Part shown: positions 7,092 to 15,787 of the stretch, piece by piece | Layout of the letters: each line of letters opens with the position of its first letter | Position numbering within the stretch: position 1 is the first letter of the stretch | From: Micavibrio sp. UBA6139 | GTDB taxonomy: Bacteria; Pseudomonadota; Alphaproteobacteria; Micavibrionales; Micavibrionaceae | NCBI GenBank assembly: GCA_002423285.1 | Contig: DIVF01000006.1 | Coordinates: 1 to 64,000, forward strand | Direction of reading: 5' to 3' | Length of the DNA: 64,000 bases | Notes under the pieces: model-generated | Database searches by the model: none | Told to the model about the DNA's origin: nothing | Seen by the model: the letters and a program-made list of their open reading frames with translations, nothing else | Position numbers and translations under genes: made by a program

Positions 7092-8075
7092 ATGAAAGAC
7101 TTTACGACCACCTTATTGCGCGAAAAATTTGTCATCCGCGATGCCTTTGCGGAACAAAAACCCCCGCGCGAGCGCGCCGCCGATACACCGCCCGTGATCG
7201 CGTTGTCGAACCGCATGGTTTTACCGCTGACACACACCAGCCGCGATGGAACAGAAACCAGTGAAATTCTGGTCGTCCGTGCCCAGAACATGCATACCTG
7301 CGCCCGTATGGCCGCGCGGATCATTCAGGAATTCCAAGACACCGGCCCGATCCTTGACCGCAAAACTCCGTTTGATTGGAAATTTGCGTGGCTGTCGATC
7401 ACCAAGGGGTATGAAAATAAATTCAATCCCGGTCGCTGGATTGCCGTTTATCACAAGGGCCGCATCGTTTATGAAGACGGCGAAACAGGTCGCCATCCAT
7501 TCCTCGATATTATTGAGCAATGTGAATCGCGCAATAAAGACAGCTATGAAAAGGCTGTCTCCGTTGCCGAAGATGCGTTCCGTCAGGCGGGAAAAATTGT
7601 CACCATCGAACATGATTCCAACATCGCGCTGGTGGTCAATTCAGAACCCGGCGAAACAAAATGCGGGATCATCGTGCGCGGCCCGAATAAAACCATGACC
7701 TTCAACTTCACCGCCAAGGCCAAGGCCGGACGTCCAGTAAAAATGTCGCAATGCCTAAGCGTGTCGGCGGCATTTTTGGAAGGCATTCAACTCGCCTTCC
7801 AAATTGGCATGATCAAACAAAAACAAATCTATGAATTGATCGAACCAGCCTCAGTCGAGGCCGATAAGGGCCGTGAAGCCAGCCAGAAACTGGGCCGCCT
7901 GAACGGTGCCATTCAACAATTTGAAAACCTGCTGGAAGTATCCTATCGCCCTGAACGCCCCGATTTCGGCAACATGATGGATGAAGCCCAAGTCTTCGCC
8001 AAACAAGTTCTGGCCAAGGAAGTCGAACGCCGTATCGAATCCGGCGAAATGAGCAAAAGCGACTGGGTTACTTAA
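7092..8075 (+). CDS. Cytoplasmic protein of unknown function
   Basis: 327 residues beginning MKDFTTTLLREKFVIRDAFAE. No signal peptide or membrane segment. The central part looks like a compact alpha/beta domain (LVVRAQNMHTCARMAARIIQE; GRWIAVYHKGRIVYEDGE; IALVVNSEPGETKCGIIVRG), and the C-terminal third is helical. I do not recognise the family. It is a single-gene unit bounded by hairpins on both sides. Confidence 0.65.
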   Translation: MKDFTTTLLREKFVIRDAFAEQKPPRERAADTPPVIALSNRMVLPLTHTSRDGTETSEILVVRAQNMHTCARMAARIIQEFQDTGPILDRKTPFDWKFAWLSITKGYENKFNPGRWIAVYHKGRIVYEDGETGRHPFLDIIEQCESRNKDSYEKAVSVAEDAFRQAGKIVTIEHDSNIALVVNSEPGETKCGIIVRGPNKTMTFNFTAKAKAGRPVKMSQCLSVSAAFLEGIQLAFQIGMIKQKQIYELIEPASVEADKGREASQKLGRLNGAIQQFENLLEVSYRPERPDFGNMMDEAQVFAKQVLAKEVERRIESGEMSKSDWVT

Positions 8076-8104
8076 AAAGTAAGCAAAGAAAAAGTACGGG
8101 GGTT

Positions 8105-8136
8105 TTAAGGGGGCGATTGCCCCCTTAACCCTATTC
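8105..8136. terminator. Palindromic terminator, copy 4
   Basis: A 10-bp stem TTAAGGGGGC/GCCCCCTTAA with loop GATT sits between convergent genes. Its flanks (GGTTT upstream, CCCTATTCTCT downstream) match those of the copy at 41960. Confidence 0.85.
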
Positions 8137-8141
8137 TCTCT

Positions 8142-9242
8142 TTAGACTGGTGCTGGGCCTGTCCCTTTTTTGGGATCAACCACTTTCAAATCCGGCGCGA
8201 CGGGTGCGGGCGCAGCTGTATCTTGTGGTTTTGTAATATCCGTGGCGTTAGCCTGTGCTGCGGCGCGTTTTTGTTGCAGCAGATATTCATGCATGGGGCT
8301 GCCCGTGGCATAGGCGACCAGACCGGTCGGGCAATATTTCGACCCTTCGGTCAAATGAACCATTTGGTCATCAAAGAACAGATGCGGGCGATGCGCCTTT
8401 AACACGTCATGTTTACTTGCCCCGCCCATAAAGAACATGCCGCCATTGAATCTCAGACCCAGCGTTTCTGAAATGGTAACAGCCCGTGCCGAAGCAAGAC
8501 TGCCGCGCGCGGTCAGCAGCGCAATTTCAAATGGCTTCTTCCCATCGGGGAAGCGCTCATTCAGCACGCTGATTTTTGCCAGAACAGCCGTGAATGGCCC
8601 TGGGTCCAGCGGCTTATCAAAATCTTCGTTTTCAAGACGGCGATACGCGTCCAAACCTTCCGTGCGGTAACGCAGTTCCGCAGCAGACCCAAACGCCACG
8701 GCATCACCATCAACAAACAGACGCACAGGGCCATTATCCTGTTCGTAATCATAGGTGCCTTCCGGTGGGAAGTTGATGACAGCGGCGGCAATACCAAGAT
8801 CAATCGCGGTTTGCGCATCATCCGCATTGCGGGTTAAAAACAGATCGGTTGAAAAGGCCTGATGAACCTCATGACCCAGTTTTTTCCCGGCACTGGCCAC
8901 GCGATATTCCATCGATAGCCCCAAACCGGCAACATCCAGATTGCGGAAGATGGGGAGCGCGGAATCAATTTCATCCTTACAGGTGAGGCCCAGCTCAACA
9001 ATCGGCTCATTCGTTACTTCATTTAATTTATGCAGCGCGAGAGCAACATCGAAAAGCGGCCCCTTCTTCAAACGGCGACCGCCGATTTCAGGATCAAAAT
9101 CCTTCGCGTACTCGCCACGGCAGCGTAAATAGTCGGTATAGGCTTGCTTGCCTTTTTCTTTATAGACAGCGTCGGCTTCTTCTAAATCGAGAACAACGCG
9201 CGAGCTGAGCAAAATACGCAAATGACCCATAGGACGTGGCAT
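8142..9242 (-). CDS. 5'-nucleotidase (cytosolic NT5C1-like family)
   Basis: 366 residues. The body matches the cytosolic 5'-nucleotidase family related to eukaryotic cN-I: an N-terminal LRILLSSRVVLDLEEAD strand, the DGDAVAFGSAAE segment, and LLTARGS followed by FMGGASKHDVLKAHRPHLFFDDQ. It should hydrolyse nucleoside 5'-monophosphates (typically AMP/IMP) in the cytoplasm, supporting purine salvage. The last ~50 residues are Ala/Pro-rich and not part of the domain. Transcribed alone, converging on the preceding gene. Confidence 0.8.
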   Translation of the reverse strand: MPRPMGHLRILLSSRVVLDLEEADAVYKEKGKQAYTDYLRCRGEYAKDFDPEIGGRRLKKGPLFDVALALHKLNEVTNEPIVELGLTCKDEIDSALPIFRNLDVAGLGLSMEYRVASAGKKLGHEVHQAFSTDLFLTRNADDAQTAIDLGIAAAVINFPPEGTYDYEQDNGPVRLFVDGDAVAFGSAAELRYRTEGLDAYRRLENEDFDKPLDPGPFTAVLAKISVLNERFPDGKKPFEIALLTARGSLASARAVTISETLGLRFNGGMFFMGGASKHDVLKAHRPHLFFDDQMVHLTEGSKYCPTGLVAYATGSPMHEYLLQQKRAAAQANATDITKPQDTAAPAPVAPDLKVVDPKKGTGPAPV

Positions 9243-9515
9243 GACAAACCTCTTTTAAACCCTGTAATTTTTATGCTTGGGGCTACACTAAGATGATTGC
9301 GATAATCGGTACAATAAATTCTTTACGCCACGCCGATTTTTTGGGGTTATCCCAAGAATTCCTGTAAATCCTGCCCCAATCATTTTCATAATCATGCAGT
9401 TGCTGCTGGCGGGCGGCAAAGCCACCACTGATGAATTCCATAATTTTATTGACAAGAGCACCCCATAAGCCGCATACCCCCTTTCCGCGCCGCAATAATA
9501 AGGAGGGTTTCAACC

Positions 9516-9944
9516 ATGATGACTTCGAAAAAACATAACCAGACTGATACCGTCGCTTTGCACCGCGCGGTTTATGCCGCCCGCCCTGCGGCGCGTGAAA
9601 CCATGGCCACATCACCTTTGGCCAAACACTTCATTACCGCTGCTCAGGAATATCAGGTCAGTCTTTTAGCCGTTGCCACCAAGGCCTCCGATTACTGGCG
9701 CGCACGCGCCGCCTTCGCACAAGCCGCCCACGACGATCAAGCCGCCCGTTTACAGGCCGAAGACGCACTGGTTCGCAGTGAAATTAAGCTGTGCGAAACC
9801 AGCCCCGCCTTGTCTGAAAAACGTATAATCATGCTGGAATCCGGCAAGGCCTATATGCGCAGCACCCCGAAACTGGCTCTGATGCTCGACCTGCCACCGA
9901 CAATGCGCGTCTGGAACCATATGAAATTGCTGCTGAAACGCTAA
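9516..9944 (+). CDS. Hypothetical helical protein
   Basis: 142 residues; the start at 9516 (or the next ATG, 9519) follows an excellent AAGGAGGG ribosome site. Ala-rich and almost all helical (FITAAQEYQVSLLAVATKASDYWRARAAFAQAA), with no signal peptide. No family recognised. The strong ribosome site supports it as a real gene over the antisense frame in its upstream region. Confidence 0.55.
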   Translation: MMTSKKHNQTDTVALHRAVYAARPAARETMATSPLAKHFITAAQEYQVSLLAVATKASDYWRARAAFAQAAHDDQAARLQAEDALVRSEIKLCETSPALSEKRIIMLESGKAYMRSTPKLALMLDLPPTMRVWNHMKLLLKR

Positions 9945-9991
9945 AAAATCAGTACCTTTTTTTAGCCCCATTCCCCGGGCAGATTAAACCT

Positions 9992-11059
9992 ATGCTGAAA
10001 CTGGTTCATTTTTCTGTTCTGGCCACATGTCTTTTGCTGATGGCCCTGCCCACCCCCAGCCTTGCGGCTGAGGGGACAGTGGAAACTGTGCCGTCCGTCC
10101 AGAACACAGTGACCAATGCGATTCTGAAGGACCCGCGCAATCAGATCATCACAGCCGTTTACGAAAATGACATGATCGGCAGCGGCAAGGACGGCGAATA
10201 TACGAGCGGCGTCCGTCTCGGTTATCTGGATCTGAACGCGGAATTTCCAGACATCGCCTACACCATCGCCGATGTCATCCCGACCTTTGACATCAATGAT
10301 TCTTCCAGCATTTTTTATTCGCTGGGCCAGAATATTTTCAGCCCGCGCGATATCGCCCTGAACCCGACTGACGCCGCACAGCGCCCCTATGCCGGGTTCC
10401 TGTATGGGTCGATTGGCATGATGACGTTTACGGGCAACCATAGTGATGAGGTTGAATTGACACTGGGGATTGTTGGCCCCGGCTCACTGGCCGAAAACAC
10501 ACAAAAATTTATTCACAAACATGTGACGGATAGCCCCATGCCAAAGGGCTGGGGCGCACAGCTGGAAAACGAACCGGGTATCATGCTGGCATGGCAACGT
10601 GCCCATCCGGCGGCCTTAAAAGGCATAGCCGGCCCATTACACTGGTCAACAACACCGCATTACGGATTGACCCTTGGCAACGTCTATACCTTCGCCAATG
10701 CGGGTTTCAACGTGCAGCTGCGCCCGAATAACGGCGCGCTGCAGGATGCCCCTGTGCGTGTCCGCCCGGCCATGCCTGGGTCAGGCTATTTCGACATTCC
10801 TGAGAAAAAATGGGGTTGGTATTTGTTCGCCGGTGTTGATGGCCGCGCGCTGGCCCGCAATATCTTTTTGGATGGAAATACATTCGAGGACAGCCCGAGC
10901 GTCGATAAAAACCATTTTGTCTTTGACAGCAATGCGGGACTGGCCCTGACCTATGATAAATACCGGATCAGCTATACGCTCGTCCACCGCACGAAGGAAT
11001 TCAAGGAACAGGATGAAGCGCAAGTGTTTGGCGTAATTACGCTCGGCCACCGCTTTTAA
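9992..11059 (+). CDS. lpxR: Outer-membrane lipid A deacylase, LpxR family (DUF2219)
   Basis: 355 residues with a signal peptide cleaved after LPTPSLAA. The mature protein carries LpxR family hallmarks: the Asn-Asp pair in YENDMIG (residues 59-60), YTSGVRLGYL with the conserved Ser 72, YSLGQNIFSP, RPYAGFLYGS, LTLGIVGPGS, an HKH in the Q-x-x-x-H region, and GWGAQLENEPG. The C-terminus ends in an aromatic strand (GVITLGHRF), as in outer-membrane beta-barrels. Salmonella LpxR removes the 3'-acyloxyacyl chain from lipid A in a Ca2+-dependent way; the same remodelling is inferred here. Transcribed alone. Confidence 0.82.
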   Translation: MLKLVHFSVLATCLLLMALPTPSLAAEGTVETVPSVQNTVTNAILKDPRNQIITAVYENDMIGSGKDGEYTSGVRLGYLDLNAEFPDIAYTIADVIPTFDINDSSSIFYSLGQNIFSPRDIALNPTDAAQRPYAGFLYGSIGMMTFTGNHSDEVELTLGIVGPGSLAENTQKFIHKHVTDSPMPKGWGAQLENEPGIMLAWQRAHPAALKGIAGPLHWSTTPHYGLTLGNVYTFANAGFNVQLRPNNGALQDAPVRVRPAMPGSGYFDIPEKKWGWYLFAGVDGRALARNIFLDGNTFEDSPSVDKNHFVFDSNAGLALTYDKYRISYTLVHRTKEFKEQDEAQVFGVITLGHRF

Positions 11060-11090
11060 ACTGTCCCCTGCGCTGGGGCGCAACAAGCCT

Positions 11091-11903
11091 TTAATAATAA
11101 GACCGCGCCAGATGCTTCGCCGTCCGGCCCAAAGCGGTTTCTTCCGAGAAACCCGGCCCGGCGCAAGCGGCATTCCGCAAGTAATCCGCCCGCGCAGCAA
11201 AGCCCAGCCACGGCATCGGCAGATCATTGGCCGCGCCGTTGTATAAGAAAGTCAAATCTTTACGGGTTTCCAATTCGAAACCGCCAATATTCTTATCGCC
11301 GCCAACAGCACTGGCGTGATACGCCATGGAATGTTGCGGCGTCTGGATCAGTGTTTTGATTTTATGCCCATTCCCATCGTTACGCAGGTTATGCGTGCCA
11401 ATTTCATCCTTACCGCCATAGGTCGCAATAATCTTGGCCCCGGATTGTTCAATGCGCGCGCGCCATGCCTCAAGATTATGAAGCTCGCTCAACGTCATGC
11501 CATACACAAAACGATAATCAGCCGATTGTTCCGCGCGTTCCGGAACAGAACGATCATAGGTCTGAACACCGCTCACATGCCGCGACAGAATAAAGGATAC
11601 GAAGACCAGATCGGCTTTTGTATCTTCGCGCAGGAAATCGCGTTTCTGACGGAAATTGATAATGTCGATTTCAAAATCAGGGTCGATCATAACGCCGCTT
11701 TGCAGCAGATATGTCATCACAGCCGTCAAACGGCGGCTGTCGACACCGGGCCCACCAATCACCGCGTCATACGCGCCAACGGAGGCAATCTTTTTCAAAC
11801 GCGGAGCTTCAGGATTGGCCGCGCATAATTTGGCACACAACTCACGGGCCTGTGCTTCATCAAGAAGATCAACCTTGTTAAAATCATCCCGAAACTGTGT
11901 CAT
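11091..11903 (-). CDS. Hypothetical protein
   Basis: The start at 11903 (MTQFRDDFNKVDLLDEAQAREL, 270 residues) is preferred over the upstream start because AAGGATGT lies just before it. It has an alpha/beta character with possible nucleotide- or SAM-fold elements (ASVGAYDAVIGGPGV; ADLVFVSFILSRHVSG; GAKIIATYGGKDEIGTHNL). No recognised catalytic motif. Converges with lpxR, with 31 nt between the stops. Confidence 0.6.
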   Translation of the reverse strand: MTQFRDDFNKVDLLDEAQARELCAKLCAANPEAPRLKKIASVGAYDAVIGGPGVDSRRLTAVMTYLLQSGVMIDPDFEIDIINFRQKRDFLREDTKADLVFVSFILSRHVSGVQTYDRSVPERAEQSADYRFVYGMTLSELHNLEAWRARIEQSGAKIIATYGGKDEIGTHNLRNDGNGHKIKTLIQTPQHSMAYHASAVGGDKNIGGFELETRKDLTFLYNGAANDLPMPWLGFAARADYLRNAACAGPGFSEETALGRTAKHLARSYY

Positions 11904-12124
11904 ACATCCTTGATAACACAGCGTTTTCGATTGAGTCAAAAACTGTAAGGATTGGCAGAAATCTGCGCGTAAGCGGTGCAGCAAAAAGGGGCAATTGCGC
12001 CGTTTGGAACCTCGTTCTGTATAAAGAGGCGAATCCTCCGGTCTATTTTCTTGACCCGTTTAGCCATATTCCATTACGGTCCGGACCTTAATCGAAAAAC
12101 TTATAATCAAAGGCAAGATAGATC

Positions 12125-12538
12125 ATGGGGAAAATTACAAACGAATTTCGTGCAAACGCAGGTGTCTTTGCAATTGTTGGCGCAGGCATTTTGGCAATTG
12201 GCGGGTTGCTGCATTGGAATGAAAAAATGAAGGAAGATTTTAACGGTGCAGCCGCAATCACTTTGGAATCTTTTGAAGTTTGCATGCCGACAAAAACATT
12301 GGGCGCATACGCAAATCTGGCCGTTTACGTTCCGATCGAAGCCCAGATTAAGAACGAAGAGATTAAATTGATCTCAGAGAAAATGCATCACGTCATCAAA
12401 AACTTCTCGGCCGAAGATTTCGGTCGCAATGTCCCGGCATTACAGGCACAGGCCAGCGCCACCATTTTAGGCCTGACAAAGGAACTGGATCTGCCGATCC
12501 GCATGAACCCCATCGGCCTGACACCGAACTGCAATTAA
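12125..12538 (+). CDS. Small membrane-anchored protein, unknown
   Basis: 137 residues with an N-terminal hydrophobic anchor (AGVFAIVGAGILAIGGLL) followed by a ~95-residue soluble domain that starts WNEKMKEDFNGAAAITLES. The anchor is not followed by a cleavage-like site, so the protein is probably single-pass with the domain outside. No family recognised. It ends just before a strong bidirectional terminator. Confidence 0.55.
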   Translation: MGKITNEFRANAGVFAIVGAGILAIGGLLHWNEKMKEDFNGAAAITLESFEVCMPTKTLGAYANLAVYVPIEAQIKNEEIKLISEKMHHVIKNFSAEDFGRNVPALQAQASATILGLTKELDLPIRMNPIGLTPNCN

Positions 12539-12558
12539 TTTGAACGAACATTAAAAAA

Positions 12559-12593
12559 ACCTGCCGTCCCATTCATGGTGCGGCAGGTTTTTT
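12559..12593. terminator. Bidirectional terminator
   Basis: ACCTGCCG/CGGCAGGT (12559-12566/12581-12588) is followed by TTTTTTG on the plus side, with an A-run on the other side giving T's for the minus strand. It separates the small membrane protein gene from convergent aconitase. Confidence 0.85.
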
Positions 12594-12607
12594 GTATTCA
12601 GTAAAAT

Positions 12608-15391
12608 TTAGGCTGCTTTTTCGCCTGCGCTGCGTTTTGCCAGATCGCGCAGAACGTAATGCATGATGCCGCCATTTTCGAAATAGCCGATTTCATCTTG
12701 CGTATCGATGCGGCAAAGGGCTTGGATGCTTTCTTTGCTGCCATCTTTACGGTTGATGATGACGGTGACATCCATACGCGGTGTGATTCCGGCTTCAACG
12801 CCGATCACATCGAATGTTTCTTCACCGGTCAGTTTCAAGGAGTGGCGTGTCTGACCATTTTTGAACATCAACGGCAATACGCCCATACCGACCAAATTTG
12901 AACGGTGGATCCGTTCAAAGCTTTCGGCCAGAACGCATTTCACGCCCAGCAAATATGTGCCCTTCGCAGCCCAGTCGCGGGACGACCCCGTGCCATATTC
13001 TTTACCGGCCACAACCATGAGCGGTGTGCCATCGGCGATGTATTTCATGCACGCATCATAGATGGGCATTTCTTCGCCCGTTGGCAGATACTTGGTCAGA
13101 CCACCTTCTTTGCCGCCCAGCATTTCGTTTTTAATGCGGATATTGGCAAAGGTTCCGCGCATCATCACTTCATGATGACCACGGCGTGCGCCGTAGGAGT
13201 TAAAATCGCGTGGCTCCACACCATGTTCGGTCAGGTACTTGCCCGCAGGTGAATCTTTCTTGATGTTACCGGCCGGGGAAATATGGTCGGTTGTGATGGA
13301 ATCACCGAACAAGGCCATACATTTTGCACCTTTGATGTCCTTCAACGCGGCCGGTGTTTTCGACATGCCGGTGAAATATGGCGGGTTCGCGACATAGGTG
13401 GATTTCGCATCCCAGTCATAGGTTTCGCCCGTGCCGGTTTGAACTTCCTGCCATTCTTTTGGCCCCAGGAACACGTTTGCGTAACGGGACCGGAACATTT
13501 CCTGTGTCAGGTTTTTCTCAACGGCGGCACGAATTTCTTCGTTGCTTGGCCAGATGTCTTTCAAATAGACAGGCTGACCATCCTTGCCAGTGCCCAGCGG
13601 GTCATTGACCAGATCAACCTTCATGTTCCCGGCCAGTGCATAAGCAACAACCAGTGGCGGTGAAGCCAGATAGTTTGCCTTCACATGCGGGTTGATGCGC
13701 CCTTCAAAGTTACGGTTCCCGGACAATACGCCAGCAACAGTCAGATCGCCTGTTTCAACGGCCTTGGCAATGTGATCTTCCAATGGACCGGAGTTACCGA
13801 TACAAGTCGTGCAGCCATACCCAACCAGGTTAAAGCCCAGCGCATTCAAATGCTGGGTCAGATCAGCCTTATCCAGATAATCAGTCACAACTTGCGAACC
13901 CGGCGCCAGAGATGTTTTCACCCATGGCTTTACGGTCAAGCCTTTTTCATGGGCTTTCTTCGCAACCAAACCCGCCGCCAGCATGACGGATGGGTTTGAT
14001 GTGTTGGTGCAAGATGTAATCGCTGCAATCACCACATCGCCGTGGCGCAGTTTGTAATCGGTCCCGGCGACTTCAACGGAATGATTGAGATTATATTTTT
14101 CAATTTCATCCGGGGAGATTGGCTTTTCAGACACCATACGGGAATCCCCGTTGCCCTGCGGCAGGGACCCCAAAGATTCCGCCAGATAGGCTTTGAAAGC
14201 AGACGCAGATTGCGACAAAAGAACGCGGTCCTGTGGGCGTTTCGGACCCGCAATCGCTGGTTCAACCTTGGACAGGTCCAGTTCCAGTGAATCTGTGAAA
14301 ACCGGATCCGGTGAGGACGCATCGCGCCACATGCCTTGGGCCTTCGCATATTCTTCGACCAGTTTCGCACGGTGTGCATCGCGGCCTGTGAAGTTCAGGT
14401 AGCGGATGGTTTCCTTATCAATCGGAAAGAAACCGCATGTCGCGCCATATTCCGGTGCCATGTTGGAAATGGTTGCGCGGTCGGCCAGCGACAATGCATC
14501 CAGACCCGCACCATAGAATTCAACGAATTTGTTGACGACACCTTTTTTACGCAGCATTTCAGTAACGACCAGAACCAGATCGGTTGCCGTTGTGCCTTCC
14601 TTCAATGTGCCGGTCATTTTGAAACCGATGACTTCAGGGATCAGCATGGAAACAGGTTGGCCCAGCATTGCGGCTTCCGCTTCAATCCCGCCAACACCCC
14701 AACCCAGAACGGCCAGACCATTGACCATGGTTGTGTGCGAATCCGTACCAACCAGTGTGTCAGGATAAGCAACATTGGTGCCGTTATTTTCATCCTGTTC
14801 AACCCAGACTGTCTGGGCGAGGTATTCAAGGTTGACCTGGTGGCAAATGCCTGTGCCCGGTGGCACGACGCGGAAATTGCGGAAGGCTTGCTGGCCCCAG
14901 CGCAGGAACTCATAACGCTCGCCGTTACGCTCAAATTCACGCTCGACGTTTGACTGGAACGCCAGTTCAGTGCCGAAGGAGTCAACCATAACAGAGTGAT
15001 CAATCACCAGATCCACAGCGGTCAGCGGGTTAATCTGTTGTGCCTTGCCACCCAAGGCCTTCATCGCTTCGCGCATCGCAGCCAGATCGACTACGGCGGG
15101 AACGCCGGTAAAATCCTGCATCAGAACGCGGGCCGGACGATAGGCCACTTCATGTTCTGTCTTTCCTTTATTATTGATCCATGCGGCGCACGCCTTCACA
15201 TCATCAACACTAACCGAAACGCCATCTTCGAAACGCAGCAGGTTTTCCAGCAGCACTTTCATAGAGTATGGAAGACGCGTCACATCCCCAATCTGGGCCG
15301 CCGCCGCCGGAAGACTGAAATAATCATATGATTTCCCTTCAACATTCAGGGTTTTGCGGGTTTTCAGGGTATCGTGGCCGGTACGGGTCAT
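12608..15391 (-). CDS. acnA: Aconitate hydratase A
   Basis: 927 residues from ATG 15391 (MTRTGHDTLKTRKTL), chosen because AAAGGACATCC precedes it. Full-length IRP/AcnA-type aconitase: the N-terminal VDLVIDHSV and FLRWGQQAFRNFRVVPPGTGICHQ motifs, [4Fe-4S] cysteines in SCTNTSNPS (about residue 460) and GYGCTTCIGNSG (about 525), and the C-terminal swivel domain with GDSITTDHISPAG and GKEYGTGSSRDWAAKG. It isomerises citrate to isocitrate in the TCA cycle; icd lies about 10 kb away. It is monocistronic, with a ~400-bp intergenic region upstream that also holds a plus-strand small RNA candidate. Confidence 0.96.
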   Translation of the reverse strand: MTRTGHDTLKTRKTLNVEGKSYDYFSLPAAAAQIGDVTRLPYSMKVLLENLLRFEDGVSVSVDDVKACAAWINNKGKTEHEVAYRPARVLMQDFTGVPAVVDLAAMREAMKALGGKAQQINPLTAVDLVIDHSVMVDSFGTELAFQSNVEREFERNGERYEFLRWGQQAFRNFRVVPPGTGICHQVNLEYLAQTVWVEQDENNGTNVAYPDTLVGTDSHTTMVNGLAVLGWGVGGIEAEAAMLGQPVSMLIPEVIGFKMTGTLKEGTTATDLVLVVTEMLRKKGVVNKFVEFYGAGLDALSLADRATISNMAPEYGATCGFFPIDKETIRYLNFTGRDAHRAKLVEEYAKAQGMWRDASSPDPVFTDSLELDLSKVEPAIAGPKRPQDRVLLSQSASAFKAYLAESLGSLPQGNGDSRMVSEKPISPDEIEKYNLNHSVEVAGTDYKLRHGDVVIAAITSCTNTSNPSVMLAAGLVAKKAHEKGLTVKPWVKTSLAPGSQVVTDYLDKADLTQHLNALGFNLVGYGCTTCIGNSGPLEDHIAKAVETGDLTVAGVLSGNRNFEGRINPHVKANYLASPPLVVAYALAGNMKVDLVNDPLGTGKDGQPVYLKDIWPSNEEIRAAVEKNLTQEMFRSRYANVFLGPKEWQEVQTGTGETYDWDAKSTYVANPPYFTGMSKTPAALKDIKGAKCMALFGDSITTDHISPAGNIKKDSPAGKYLTEHGVEPRDFNSYGARRGHHEVMMRGTFANIRIKNEMLGGKEGGLTKYLPTGEEMPIYDACMKYIADGTPLMVVAGKEYGTGSSRDWAAKGTYLLGVKCVLAESFERIHRSNLVGMGVLPLMFKNGQTRHSLKLTGEETFDVIGVEAGITPRMDVTVIINRKDGSKESIQALCRIDTQDEIGYFENGGIMHYVLRDLAKRSAGEKAA

Positions 15392-15593
15392 AATGGATGT
15401 CCTTTTGATCTGGATAGGCAAAGAATGGCGCGAAAGCGCGTTAATAACTTAGCACGCTATAGATAAAATCAAAGCCATTAAGAATTCGATAAAATGCAAT
15501 CTTTTCAATTGCAAACCGTTCTTATCTGGTCAAAAGCGCCCCTATCCCCCCGTCCCAAAAATCGGCCTTATTTGCCCATATTATTGCCATATT

Positions 15594-15740
15594 CTGGAAA
15601 TAGAATTGAAGAATAGAGAAGTTTCCAGCTCCTCCTTCGTATAAGTGTTTGAAGTGTTCCAGCATTTAAGGCCCTTTCCCTATTGCCCCGGGGCCTCGAT
15701 TATCGAAAAGTCATCGTCCTCCCCGGCGATGACTTTTTGA
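15594..15740 (+). ncRNA. Candidate small RNA with anti-Shine-Dalgarno motifs
   Basis: The aconitase-ccm intergenic region holds a plus-strand three-hairpin array. The hairpins are CTGGAAA/TTTCCAG (15594-15600/15622-15628), AGGCCC/GGGCCT (15669-15674/15691-15696) and a strong 11-bp terminator hairpin at 15706-15737. A single-stranded CTCCTCC follows hairpin 1 directly (15629-15635), and the terminator loop reads TCCTCCCC. Both could pair with Shine-Dalgarno sequences. Some alphaproteobacterial small RNAs carry such CCUCC-rich loops. No upstream plus-strand gene needs this terminator. The alternative is an attenuator in the ccmAB leader. Confidence 0.45.
15706..15739 (+). terminator. Intrinsic terminator upstream of ccmAB
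   Basis: AAAAGTCATCG/CGATGACTTTT (11 bp) with a 10-nt loop is followed by TTG. It lies only 49 nt before the ccmAB start, so it either ends a small RNA or attenuates the ccm operon. Confidence 0.7.
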
Positions 15741-15787
15741 TTCGGCAACCATTTGAAATTCCGGGATAAAGGGTATAAAACCGCCCC

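Noticed and set aside
9283..9615. 110-residue minus-strand frame before the hypothetical gene at 9516
   Set aside because: It covers the strong AAGGAGGG ribosome site and the 5' end of the plus-strand gene; composition is unlike a real protein.
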